Assembly: GCA_018241665.1 (NCBI GenBank)
Contig: JAFEDK010000005.1
Location: forward strand, 372,001 to 436,000
Origin: Pseudomonadota bacterium
GTDB taxonomy: Bacteria > Pseudomonadota > Gammaproteobacteria > Burkholderiales > Rhodocyclaceae
Length of the DNA: 64,000 nucleotides
Direction: 5' to 3'
In this document: in pieces, positions 36,243 through 44,335 of the stretch
How positions within the stretch are numbered: the stretch's first letter is position 1
How the letters are laid out: each line of letters opens with the position of its first letter
The notes under the pieces: model-generated
What the model saw: only the letters and a program-made list of their open reading frames with translations
Databases searched by the model: none
What the model was told of the DNA's origin: nothing
Made by a program: the position numbers and the translations under genes

Positions 36243-37643
36243 TCATTTCTTGCCGAGAAACTTGTCCAGCGTCTGGTGCAGCTGGCGGAGGCGCACTTCC
36301 TGGTAGTTGCCGAGGGTCTGGCCCGGCTTGGTGCTGGACTTGAAGCCGCGCTGCTGGCCGCCGAGATTGCCGGTGTCCTGGTCGTAGATCGTCGCCAGGC
36401 CAGGGTCGAAGCCCGGCACCTCGTGGAAGGACTGCTCGAAATCCAGCTCGATGACCTCCGCCGGGTCGGGACGGACGCCGGAATCGGGCACCGGCTGCAG
36501 GAACAGCAGATCGAAGATGCAGGAATCCGGGTCGTCGCCGTTGGGGCGGAAGCGATAGACCATCGGGAACAGCAGCGACGGGAACAGACAGGTGTTGGGG
36601 AACAGGCAGTACTCGATGGCGTCGATGGTCTCGGACACGCTGAGGTGGGAGAAATCCTTGCCGTAGGCCTTGCCGAAGAGCTGCTGCAGGTGCTGCGCGA
36701 AGACCTGACGGGCGGTGCCACCGGGGGGCACGCGCAGCCGGGTGTCCTCGTCGGCGATGCCTTCCACGACGCCCTCGCCGAGCAGCGCGTCGAGCAGTTG
36801 CTGCTGGGTGAACGTCTCCTTCAGGTGGGGACTCGGATAACCCACCAGGTGCACGAAGCGCGACACGCTGTCGCCGTAGATGTCGTACTGGCTGTTGGCG
36901 TCGCCCACCGTCAGCACGCCCTGCGGATGGGTCTCCAGCACGTGGTAGGACTCCAGGAAGGCTTCCAGGCAGGCCTTCCAGTTGGCCGGCAGCAGCTTGC
37001 GCACGTGGCGCGCGGTGAACTTGGCGCCCAGGTCCCAGTTGGCGAAGTGCGCCGGCAGCACGCCCAGGTGCTCGGCCAGCGGCGGTGCGTCCGGGTCGAA
37101 GTTGATGAAAACGAAGCCACCCCAGGTGTCCACCTGCAGCTCGGGCAGGTGGAAGCCCTCGTCGCGGATGTGCGGAAAATCCCAGCGGCACGGCACGTCG
37201 CTGAGCGCGCCGTCCAGCGTCCAGGTGAAGCCGTGGAAGGGGCAGCGCAGGTTCTTCGAGCGTCCGGCCGAGCCGGCCGGCTTGAGCTGGGTGCCGCGGT
37301 GCAGGCAGGCGTTGGGATAGGCCTTGATCGCCCCACTCTCGGTGCGCACGATGATCACCGACTTGTCGGTGATCTCATAGACGAAATAGTCGCCGGGGCC
37401 GGGAATGTCGTCTTCGCGGCAGGCCCACTGCCACACCTTGGTCCACAACTTTTCCTTCTCCAGCTCGTGGAAGGCGCGGGACGTGTAGCGGGCGTAGGCG
37501 ATGTCGGCGTCGCCGAGAAACTGGTAGCTCGGCTCGGTGAGATGGGCCGGCGGCTGGTCGCCGTCGGCGCGGATGATTTCGGCGGTGCTCGGCCCGGGGC
37601 AGCGGGCGGCGCCGGGCGGCAGGATTTCGGCCGGGTGGTTCAT
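36243..37643 (-). CDS. Rieske non-heme iron oxygenase, alpha subunit (long type)
   Basis: A 466-residue alpha subunit and the first gene of an eleven-gene minus-strand run. Rieske ligands are C113, H115, C134 and H137 (ACLHRGTQ and RCPFHGFTW); the iron-site His pair is in EAFLESYHVLETH. ATG 37643 has AAGGAGGAG eight bases upstream. It shares its N-terminal LPPGAARCPGPS and C-terminal KPGQTLGNYQE with the protein at 33104. An A/T-rich motif (37728-37756) lies 85-113 bases upstream. It probably receives electrons from the ferredoxin at 34545. Substrate unknown. Confidence 0.93.
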   Translation of the reverse strand: MNHPAEILPPGAARCPGPSTAEIIRADGDQPPAHLTEPSYQFLGDADIAYARYTSRAFHELEKEKLWTKVWQWACREDDIPGPGDYFVYEITDKSVIIVRTESGAIKAYPNACLHRGTQLKPAGSAGRSKNLRCPFHGFTWTLDGALSDVPCRWDFPHIRDEGFHLPELQVDTWGGFVFINFDPDAPPLAEHLGVLPAHFANWDLGAKFTARHVRKLLPANWKACLEAFLESYHVLETHPQGVLTVGDANSQYDIYGDSVSRFVHLVGYPSPHLKETFTQQQLLDALLGEGVVEGIADEDTRLRVPPGGTARQVFAQHLQQLFGKAYGKDFSHLSVSETIDAIEYCLFPNTCLFPSLLFPMVYRFRPNGDDPDSCIFDLLFLQPVPDSGVRPDPAEVIELDFEQSFHEVPGFDPGLATIYDQDTGNLGGQQRGFKSSTKPGQTLGNYQEVRLRQLHQTLDKFLGKK

Positions 37644-37727
37644 GGGTGCTTCTCCTCCTTGATGCGTCACGCGCTGCGCCGCTCGGCACTGCGCGCTTCC
37701 GGTGCCGCCGAGGCGGCAGATTAACGC

Positions 37728-37756
37728 ACTACAAACAGATTGATCTGTCTTTTATA
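37728..37756. promoter_or_regulatory. A/T-rich motif of the catabolic island, site d
   Basis: Read towards the Rieske gene at 37643 it starts TATAAAAGACAGATCAATCT and ends TGTTTGTAGT. It contains inverted arms ACAGAT/ATCTGT with two bases between. It lies between the SnoaL gene stop (37779) and the Rieske start and should contain or overlap the promoter of the eleven-gene run. Confidence 0.6.
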
Positions 37757-37778
37757 TTGTGCAATGCGGCAGCTGGCC

Positions 37779-38285
37779 TCAGCCCAGCTCGCCACGGGCG
37801 GCCAGGTGCAGGGCCGGCTGGTCCTTCAGGAAGGCATCGGTGGCCGCGTCGGTACGGGCCCAGTCGACGATCTCCTTGCGGCGGGCGATCTTCCAACCCT
37901 GGCCGCGGTCTTCGTACTCGTCGTGGTAGCGGCCGGCGACGAAGAGATCCTTCTTCTCGCCGTTTTCGGTGATCCGGTGGTGGGCGATGAAATACACCTC
38001 GCCCTTCGCCTTGCGGCCGTCCAGCGTGATGCTGACCTGGCCGATCAGGTGCTGGCTGGCGTCGCAGGCGGCCAGGAAGCCCTGGGCGAAGTCGATGAAC
38101 TCCGCCGCCGGACCGGCGAACAGGCCGCAATCCACCCACGCGTCGGGATGGAAGGCCAGGCGCTGGGTTTCCGGCAGCAGGCGGTCCTGCCCGCGCATGT
38201 AGTCGTTGAGGGCCTGGTGGATGTCGCGATGGGCCGCCAGGTCGGCCACCTCGGCGCGCAGTTGCTGCAGTTCGCGGTCGTTCAT
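37779..38285 (-). CDS. SnoaL-like (NTF2 fold) protein, BaiE-like
   Basis: A 168-residue SnoaL_4 protein with DYMRGQD (Tyr and Asp five apart), His in ASQHLIGQV, and AGRYHDEYEDRGQGWKIARR plus EIVDW. ATG 38285 overlaps the SDR stop upstream as ATGA; a longer frame is a shadow of the SDR gene. It is the last gene of the unit starting at 42156. The same SDR-SnoaL pairing occurs at 35439/34903, which suggests an SDR and a dehydratase act in sequence on related intermediates. Confidence 0.83.
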   Translation of the reverse strand: MNDRELQQLRAEVADLAAHRDIHQALNDYMRGQDRLLPETQRLAFHPDAWVDCGLFAGPAAEFIDFAQGFLAACDASQHLIGQVSITLDGRKAKGEVYFIAHHRITENGEKKDLFVAGRYHDEYEDRGQGWKIARRKEIVDWARTDAATDAFLKDQPALHLAARGELG

Positions 38286-39028
38286 CGGATCGTTTCCCCG
38301 TTGTCGATGACCACCGAGGTGCCGGTGATGTGGCGGGATTCGTCGGAGGCCAGGAAGACCACCAGGTTGCCCACGTCCTCGGGCTTGCCCTGGCCGTGGT
38401 TGTGGATCTGCTCGAGGCCGGCCGCGGCGTCGTCGAGGGAGGCCAGCGCGGCGGCGGTCATCGGCGTGTCGTGGGCGCCGGGCAGGATCACGTTGCAGCG
38501 GATGCCGTAGCCCTGCTCCTGGCAATGCACGGCGATGCTGCGGGTCATGGCCAGGATCGCGCCCTTCGCGGCGGTGTAGGCGAGGATCGGGCTGATGCCC
38601 TTCAGCGCGGCCACCGAGGCGATGTTGACGATGGAGCCGCCGCCGCTCCTGGCCATCGCCGGAATCGCGTGCTTGCAGCCGAGGAAGGTGCCCTCGGCCA
38701 TCACCGCGTTCAGGAAACGGAAATCCTCCAGGGTCGTGTCTTCGACGCTGCCGAAGCGCACCAGCCCGGCGTTGTTCACCAGCACGTCGAGGCGCCCGAA
38801 ACGCTCGAAGGTGGCGGCCACCACGGCCTGCCAGTCGGCTTCGCTGCGCGTGTCGTGGCGGATGAAGAACGCGCCTTCGATGCCCTTCGCCACCGCCTCG
38901 CCTTGCTCGACGTTGATGTCGGTGAGCACCACCCGCGCGCCCTCGGCGGCCAGCAGGCGAGCATCGGCCGCCCCCAGCCCCGACGCGGCGCCGGTGACGA
39001 TGGCCACCTTGCCTTGCAGTCTGTTCAT
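38282..39028 (-). CDS. short-chain dehydrogenase/reductase
   Basis: A classical SDR of 248 residues with AIVTGAASGLGAADARLLA, NNAGLV, NIASVAA, YTAAK and the C-terminal VIDNGETIR, where the usual DGG is DNG. AGGAGG lies five bases before ATG 39028; the longer frame to 39151 has no such support. It shares AEGTFLGCKHAI and ILPGxxxTP with the SDRs at 35439 and 55568, so these three form a subgroup. It lies between the DUF1329 gene and the SnoaL gene, with a hairpin (39050-39086) upstream. Confidence 0.9.
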   Translation of the reverse strand: MNRLQGKVAIVTGAASGLGAADARLLAAEGARVVLTDINVEQGEAVAKGIEGAFFIRHDTRSEADWQAVVAATFERFGRLDVLVNNAGLVRFGSVEDTTLEDFRFLNAVMAEGTFLGCKHAIPAMARSGGGSIVNIASVAALKGISPILAYTAAKGAILAMTRSIAVHCQEQGYGIRCNVILPGAHDTPMTAAALASLDDAAAGLEQIHNHGQGKPEDVGNLVVFLASDESRHITGTSVVIDNGETIR

Positions 39029-39049
39029 GTAGCCCTCCTGATGAAAGCC

Positions 39050-39086
39050 GCCGGCCCGGCCCGCCGGAAAGGCAGGCCGGGCCGGC
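39050..39086 (-). terminator. intra-operon hairpin between DUF1329 and SDR genes
   Basis: GCCGGCCCGGCC and GGCCGGGCCGGC form perfect 12-bp arms with a 13-base loop. On the minus strand it follows the DUF1329 stop at 39093 by a few bases. Only a short T run follows, so partial termination or 3'-end protection is more likely than full termination. Confidence 0.5.
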
Positions 39087-39092
39087 GTCGGG

Positions 39093-40478
39093 TCAGCGCA
39101 CGCCTTCCTGGGCGATGGCGGCCGAATCGTAGAAGCCGGCCTGCTTGGCATCCGTCGGCTTGGTGACGACCATCATGCCGCCCTCGGCCGGGGTGTAGGC
39201 CTGGCGGACGTAGGCCCCGCTGTTCAGGTCATGCACGACGAACTCGTGGGGGTTGTGGCCGGTGGTCTCGTAGAAGGGGTAGTAGTTGATCTGCGAGACG
39301 CGGAAGATCTTGCCGGCATCGTCATAGTTGTCGGCCATGCCGACCGCCGGAATGTCCTCGTCCCAGTAGATCGTGCGGCGCGGGTAGATGTGCCGCTTGC
39401 CTTCCTTCAGCGTGGCTTCCACCACCCACACCCGGTGCAGCTCCCAGCGCACGCAATCGGGGTTGAGGTGGTTGGGGGTGAACACCTTCTCGCTGGGGCA
39501 CAGCTTCTCGTCGTGCAGCCTGAAGGTGTTGTAGGGAATGAAGATCTCCTTCTTGCCCACCAGCTTGTAGTTGTAGCGGTCCTGGGCGCCGTAGAAGACC
39601 TGGGTGTCATCCACGGTGCCGACGCCGCCGCCGGCCGGGCTGGGGGTGTCGTAGGCCACGTCCGGCGACAGCTTCACGCGGCGCTGGCCGGGCAGGTAGG
39701 TCCAGGCGCGGCGGCCGACGTTGAGCATGTCCACCGAATCGTGCAGCACCAGCTTCTCGCCGGCCTTGCGCGCCGGGCCGGTCCAGTCCACGCGACCGTA
39801 TTCGAGGATGTCATCGGACGAGATCGGCTTGCTGCGGCCCGGCTCGTAGTGGGGATAGGTCTGCCAGTAGGCGAAGGAGCCGGTTTCCACGCGGCGGCCG
39901 CTGCGGTCCACCAGCGTCGAGGTCTGGCCCGGCGACTGGTAGGCGTACTGGTCGTACTTGAGGGTACGGTTCCACATCACCTCGGCGCCGTTCTTGGGGA
40001 TCGGGAAGGGCACGCCGCCGAAGCAGGTGCCGGCCAGTTGCAGCAGGTTGGGCGCGAGCTGGCAGCTGGCGGCGTTCTTCAGCGTGTTGTCGATGACGTA
40101 CTTGGGGTACTTGGCGGTGCGGTGGCTCGGATAGACGTCGATGCGGAAGGTGGCGTACTTCTTCAGCATCTCCTTCTGGCCGGCGGTCAGCTTGTCCTCG
40201 TACTTGGCCATGTTGGCGGCGGTGATCGAGAACAGCGGCTTTTCATTGGCGAAGGGGTCGGGCCGGAACTGGGGCTTCTTCGGGTCGTAGCTGGGCGGCG
40301 GCTCGATGCCGCCGGTGTAGGCGGGAATGCTGCCGTCGGCGTTGCCGGCCTTGATGGCGCCCCACGGCGTGAGGGTGGTGCCGAGCTGCTTGATTTCCTC
40401 CGGCGTCAGCGCGGCGCCGGCGATGCCCGATGCGCCGAAGGCCAGCATCAGGGTGAGGGTCTTTGCACAGGTCTTCAT
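39093..40478 (-). CDS. DUF1329 envelope protein (LolB-like fold)
   Basis: A 461-residue exported protein with a signal peptide (about residues 1-22, MKTCAKTLTLMLAFGASG) and the DUF1329 body (LTPEEIKQLGTTLTPWGA, RPDPFANEKPLFSITAANM, YLPGQRRVKLSPDVAYDTPS). DUF1329 proteins have a fold like outer-membrane lipoprotein carriers and are nearly always next to DUF1302 proteins in clusters for hydrophobic substrates. It lies 22 bases after the DUF1302 gene. A second copy is at 60088; both share RVWVVEATLKxGKRHxYPxR. It probably takes part in movement of a hydrophobic substrate or product across the periplasm; not proven. Confidence 0.9.
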   Translation of the reverse strand: MKTCAKTLTLMLAFGASGIAGAALTPEEIKQLGTTLTPWGAIKAGNADGSIPAYTGGIEPPPSYDPKKPQFRPDPFANEKPLFSITAANMAKYEDKLTAGQKEMLKKYATFRIDVYPSHRTAKYPKYVIDNTLKNAASCQLAPNLLQLAGTCFGGVPFPIPKNGAEVMWNRTLKYDQYAYQSPGQTSTLVDRSGRRVETGSFAYWQTYPHYEPGRSKPISSDDILEYGRVDWTGPARKAGEKLVLHDSVDMLNVGRRAWTYLPGQRRVKLSPDVAYDTPSPAGGGVGTVDDTQVFYGAQDRYNYKLVGKKEIFIPYNTFRLHDEKLCPSEKVFTPNHLNPDCVRWELHRVWVVEATLKEGKRHIYPRRTIYWDEDIPAVGMADNYDDAGKIFRVSQINYYPFYETTGHNPHEFVVHDLNSGAYVRQAYTPAEGGMMVVTKPTDAKQAGFYDSAAIAQEGVR

Positions 40479-40500
40479 GGGATAACCTTTATTCCTTGGA

Positions 40501-42156
40501 TCAGAAGGTGGCCTTGACGGTCAGGGAAACCCAGCCGCGGTCGCGCAGGACGCCGCTGCCGTTGGTGCCCTGCCACACTTCGCTGGCGACGCCGGGCACG
40601 GCGACCGGGTTGGGGCCCATGCTGTAGCCGCCGAAGTAGTCGTTGTAGGAGAGGTTCACGGTGTACTTGGAGAAGATGTCGAGGCCGACACCCAGGCTCC
40701 ACGCACCGGAGTTCTCGCCCGGCCCGAGCGGCACCGGGGAATTGCCCTTGAGGCCGCGGCTGTAGTTGATCGGCAGGGTCATGTCGACGCCGGGCAGGAC
40801 CTGGAACCAGGTCGGCGTGAAGGCCACGTTGAAGCCCCACGCGTCGTTGGTCGCGCAGCCGGAGCGGATGCCGGTGGTGCAGCCGTAGTCCTTGTGCTTG
40901 AAGAAGGCCGCGGTGTCGCCATTCACGTCGTCGAGGCGCACGTAGTTCACTTCGACGGTCAGCGGCGCCGAGTCGTACAGCGGCGTCTTGCCGAAGTAGG
41001 CGATCACGTTGGCCAGCGCATGCCAGGTGTTGCCGAGGGCCAGGCCGGCGCCGTTGGAGGCCAGCGCCGTGCCTTCGCGGCGCGACGCCTCGGCGCCGAA
41101 GGACACCGAGCCGATCTGCTTCGACAGGCTGAGGCCATAGAGCTTCACGTCCTTGGCATAGGCGTTGTACATGTAGTCGGGGCCGCCCACCATGGTCGGG
41201 TAGCGGTCGTCGAAGCGGCGGTAATAGAAGCCCACGTCGCCGCCGATCAGCTCCGAGCGGATCTTGCTCATCACGCCCCAGCTGCCGGTGTTGCCGGGCT
41301 TGCGGTTGGGGCCGGTGGACAGGTCGCCGACGACCGGATAACCGAGGTAGCTGGTGCCGCCGAGGAAGCTCAGGTCGGCGCCGCCCAGGTAGGTGCCGCC
41401 TTCCGGCAGGCGGTGCGGGTCCCACTGCAGGTAGTAGTTGGCGGCGACGCTGATGTTCCTGGTCAGCTGGGCGCCCATCGACACCTGGTTCTGCGGCAGG
41501 AACAGCTCTTTCGCCTCGATGCCCGGCGTGGAGGTGGCCTTGCGCAGGTCCAGCGGCCCCTGTCCGTAGGCGATGCTGTTGGCGAAGGTGAACAGGGACT
41601 CGCCCCAATACACGTTGTGGCGGCCGACGCGCAGGTTGATCGGCACCTCGGCCACATCCACGCGGGTGAAGGCGAAGGCGTCGAGCAGCTCGCCGGAGCC
41701 CTTGTACCAGCGCTCCACGTGCTTGGTGAACGTGTTGTTCGGGTAGGCGGTGCCCAGTCCGGCGGCCTGGTAGGCCGGGTTGCCATGCACGCGGCTGGTG
41801 TAGGCGAAGTCGTTCCAGGCCGTCGCGGACACGCGGAAGCCGTGGTGCTCCTTGAAGATGAAGTCGAATTCCGACAGCAGGTCCACCCGGTTGGTCACCA
41901 GGTCGCCGGTATTCCAGCCGTAGTTGGTGGCCTGGGACACCCAGTTGTCGCCGAGCTTGTTGTCGCGCCCTTCGGCACGCCAGCCGGCGTTGTACTTCAG
42001 CGTGTTGTCCCAGCGGATCTTCACGTCCGGGTTACCCGCATCGATCTCGAAAGCGCCGGCCTGCATGCTCGCCATGAGCAGCGCGGTCCCGCCGACGAGG
42101 TTCAGCGCGATGCCCCCTGCACGGGCGGCACGCGATTTTCTCTTGTTGTTGTGCAC
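40501..42156 (-). CDS. DUF1302 outer-membrane protein
   Basis: A 551-residue protein starting with GTG (AAAGGAGGAG upstream). It has a basic N-terminus and a signal peptide ending near SMQAGAFEI, the DUF1302 features DVKIRWDNTLKYN, TNRVDLLSEFDF and YWGESLFTFANS, and ends in VSLTVKATF, an aromatic last residue typical of outer-membrane beta-barrels. It should be a barrel that admits or binds a hydrophobic substrate. It is the first gene of a four-gene unit (DUF1302, DUF1329, SDR, SnoaL) and has an A/T-rich motif upstream. Its paralogue is at 61489. Confidence 0.9.
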   Translation of the reverse strand: MHNNKRKSRAARAGGIALNLVGGTALLMASMQAGAFEIDAGNPDVKIRWDNTLKYNAGWRAEGRDNKLGDNWVSQATNYGWNTGDLVTNRVDLLSEFDFIFKEHHGFRVSATAWNDFAYTSRVHGNPAYQAAGLGTAYPNNTFTKHVERWYKGSGELLDAFAFTRVDVAEVPINLRVGRHNVYWGESLFTFANSIAYGQGPLDLRKATSTPGIEAKELFLPQNQVSMGAQLTRNISVAANYYLQWDPHRLPEGGTYLGGADLSFLGGTSYLGYPVVGDLSTGPNRKPGNTGSWGVMSKIRSELIGGDVGFYYRRFDDRYPTMVGGPDYMYNAYAKDVKLYGLSLSKQIGSVSFGAEASRREGTALASNGAGLALGNTWHALANVIAYFGKTPLYDSAPLTVEVNYVRLDDVNGDTAAFFKHKDYGCTTGIRSGCATNDAWGFNVAFTPTWFQVLPGVDMTLPINYSRGLKGNSPVPLGPGENSGAWSLGVGLDIFSKYTVNLSYNDYFGGYSMGPNPVAVPGVASEVWQGTNGSGVLRDRGWVSLTVKATF

Positions 42157-42203
42157 TCGTTCTCCTCCTTTGGATGTGGTCGTCCGTGTCTGGCGAACCA
42201 CAC

Positions 42204-42231
42204 ATTAAAAACAAACAAAATTCTTTTTATT
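42204..42231. promoter_or_regulatory. A/T-rich motif of the catabolic island, site e
   Basis: Read towards the DUF1302 gene it starts AATAAAAAGAATTTTGTTTG and continues in T. The A-run, GAAT and TTGTTTGTTTTT parts match sites f and g. It lies 48-75 bases upstream of the GTG start at 42156. Confidence 0.52.
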
Positions 42232-42556
42232 TTATTTGTACGGCGACTCCTTTCTTCCCGACGGGAAAGCGGCGCCACGACCGCAGGCAGCGGCCGACGA
42301 TGCAGAAAGCGGAAAGACGGATGGAGCGAAGCCCTGACGGCCCTGGAACGGGATCCGTCACCCGCCCGGCGGGCAGGTTCGGAGGAAGGCGCAGGCAGCA
42401 CGGCTGCCCGGAAGGATGAAGCCAAAAGCGTATTGAAGCATCTGACGGACTCCCGCACCGGAGCCCCGGCCCGACGGGCGCAGGGACAGCAGTGACGATG
42501 AATTCAAGGGTGCCGCCGTTCAGCGGAACGGTGGCTGCGTAAAGCTCGCGTCAAAC

Positions 42557-42585
42557 AATCAAAAACAGTCTTGTTCGTTTTTATA
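42557..42585. promoter_or_regulatory. A/T-rich motif of the catabolic island, site f
   Basis: Read on the minus strand it starts TATAAAAACGAAC and ends CTGTTTTTGATT, the closest match to the motif consensus together with site c. It is about 400 bases from the DUF1302 start and about 160 bases from the end of gabD, so it may be an upstream site of the DUF1302 promoter or mark a transcript I cannot identify. Confidence 0.52.
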
Positions 42586-42742
42586 TTACTCTTGGCTAAT
42601 ACCCGTTTCAAGCCCGATGTGCAAAAAATATCCCTTTCCCCGACAAGGAGGCGGGCGCGATTCCACCACGCCCTGGTCAGCGGACGTCCGGGCGCCGGGA
42701 CATCCGCCACCCATCCTCAGGCAGCCGCGGGACGAACGCCGC

Positions 42743-44203
42743 TCACGGCCGCTGGCCGCCCATGCACAGGTACTTGATCTCCAGATACTCGTCGATGCCG
42801 TGGCGGGAGCCCTCGCGGCCGACGCCGGATTCCTTGACCCCGCCGAAGGGCGCCATCTCGTTGGAGATCAGGCCCTCGTTGATGCCGACCATGCCGTATT
42901 CCAGCGCCTCGGCGACGCGCCACACGCGGTGGATGTCGCGGGAATAGAAGTAGGCCGCCAGGCCGTAGGGCGTGTCGTTGGCCAGCGCGATGGCCTCGTC
43001 GTCGGTCTTGAAGCGGAACAGCGGCGCCACCGGGCCGAAGATCTCCTCGCGGGCGATGCGCATCTCGGCGGTGATCCCGGCCAGCACCGTCGGCGTGTAG
43101 AACCAGCCACCGCGCGGGTGGCGGGTGCCGCCGGTGACGAGCTGCGCGCCCTTGGCCAGCGCGTCGCCGACCAGGCCTTCGACCTTTTCAAGCGCCGCCG
43201 CGTTGATCAACGGGCCGACCTGGGCGCCGGCGGCCAGGCCATCGTCCACCTGCAGCGCGGCGGCGGCCTCGGCCAGGCGCGCTGCGAAGGCGTCGTAGAT
43301 GCCGTCCTGCACCAGGATGCGGTTGGCGCACACGCAGGTCTGGCCGGCATTGCGGTACTTGGAGGCCATCGCGCCGGCCACCGCGGCGTCCAGGTCGGCG
43401 TCGTCGAAGACGATGAAAGGCGCGTTGCCGCCGAGCTCCAGCGACAGCCGCTTGACCGTGTCGGCGCACTGGGCCATCAGGCGCTTGCCGACCGGCGTGG
43501 AGCCGGTGAAGGACAGCTTGCGCACCACCGGGCTGGCGGTGAGCACCCCACCGACCACCGCCGGCCGCGCGGTGGTGACGATGTTCAGCACGCCAGCCGG
43601 AATGCCGGCCCGCTGGGCCAGCTCGGCCAGCGCCAGCGCGCACAGCGGCGTCGCCTCGGCCGGCTTAACCACCGAGGTGCAGCCCGCCGCCAGCGCCGGT
43701 GCCACCTTGCGGGTGATCATCGCGATCGGGAAGTTCCACGGGGTGATCGCCGCGGTAACGCCGACCGGCTGGCGGATGGCCAGCAGGCGCTTGTCGGGGG
43801 TCGGCGCCGGGATCGTCTCGCCATACACGCGCTTGCCCTCCTCGGCGAACCACTCGACGAAGGACGCGCCGTAGGCCACTTCACCGCGCGCCTCGGCCAG
43901 CGGCTTGCCCTGCTCGCAGGTCATCAGCACGGCCAGGTCGTCCTGGTTGGCCATGATCAGCTCGTACCAGCGGCGCAGCAGCCCGGCCCGGTCCTTGGCC
44001 GAGCGGGCGCGCCAGGCCGGCAGCGCCCGCGCCGCAGCGTCGATGGCACGCTGGGTCTCGTCGGCCCCCATGTCGGGCACACGGGCGATCTCGGCGCCGG
44101 TGGACGGATTCACCACCGGATGGGTCTCGCCAGCGGCCGCATCGGCCCATTCGCCATTGATGAAAGCCTGCTGGCGCAGCAGGGAAATGTCCTTAAGTTT
44201 CAT
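42743..44203 (-). CDS. gabD: NADP-dependent succinate-semialdehyde dehydrogenase
   Basis: A 486-residue aldehyde dehydrogenase very close to GabD. It oxidises succinate semialdehyde to succinate in the cytoplasm. The NADP site and catalytic residues are visible: ITPWNFPIAMITRK, the catalytic Glu in LELGGNAPFIVFDDAD, and the catalytic Cys in NAGQTCVCANR, where GabD enzymes have a second Cys two residues on as a redox switch. ATG 44203 (MKLKDISLLRQQAFINGEW) is chosen because it aligns with GabD starts and has AAGGA upstream. It stands alone; no gabT is adjacent, so its link to the island is uncertain. A different semialdehyde is possible. Confidence 0.93.
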   Translation of the reverse strand: MKLKDISLLRQQAFINGEWADAAAGETHPVVNPSTGAEIARVPDMGADETQRAIDAAARALPAWRARSAKDRAGLLRRWYELIMANQDDLAVLMTCEQGKPLAEARGEVAYGASFVEWFAEEGKRVYGETIPAPTPDKRLLAIRQPVGVTAAITPWNFPIAMITRKVAPALAAGCTSVVKPAEATPLCALALAELAQRAGIPAGVLNIVTTARPAVVGGVLTASPVVRKLSFTGSTPVGKRLMAQCADTVKRLSLELGGNAPFIVFDDADLDAAVAGAMASKYRNAGQTCVCANRILVQDGIYDAFAARLAEAAAALQVDDGLAAGAQVGPLINAAALEKVEGLVGDALAKGAQLVTGGTRHPRGGWFYTPTVLAGITAEMRIAREEIFGPVAPLFRFKTDDEAIALANDTPYGLAAYFYSRDIHRVWRVAEALEYGMVGINEGLISNEMAPFGGVKESGVGREGSRHGIDEYLEIKYLCMGGQRP

Positions 44204-44335
44204 TATTTTCCTTTCCAAAGATTCAAGCGCACTACAACATCCAGGATGTGTGATGCGCTCACTCTTTCCCGGCACGTCAAACCGTTAAAATCGGTGTCGA
44301 TTGTCCAACGATAAGAAAAGCAAGGAAACAGCCCC

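Larger units (their letters stand above)
42157..42742. other. long intergenic region upstream of the DUF1302 gene
   Basis: These 586 bases hold no frame I trust. They contain two copies of the A/T-rich island motif (42204-42231 and 42557-42585), the first placed as the promoter region of the DUF1302 gene. The stretch between them is G/C-rich with no clear structure. The gabD gene ends at the right border, so a terminator might be expected there but none is obvious. Confidence 0.7.

Noticed and set aside
42102..42458. A 118-codon minus-strand frame in the gap upstream of the DUF1302 gene
   Set aside because: It overlaps the DUF1302 start and its ribosome site, is Arg-rich and low in complexity, and has no ribosome site of its own.
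42743..44203. The gabD gene as part of the catabolic island
   Set aside because: It is a near-standard GabD in its own unit without the island motif directly upstream, so a housekeeping role is more likely.
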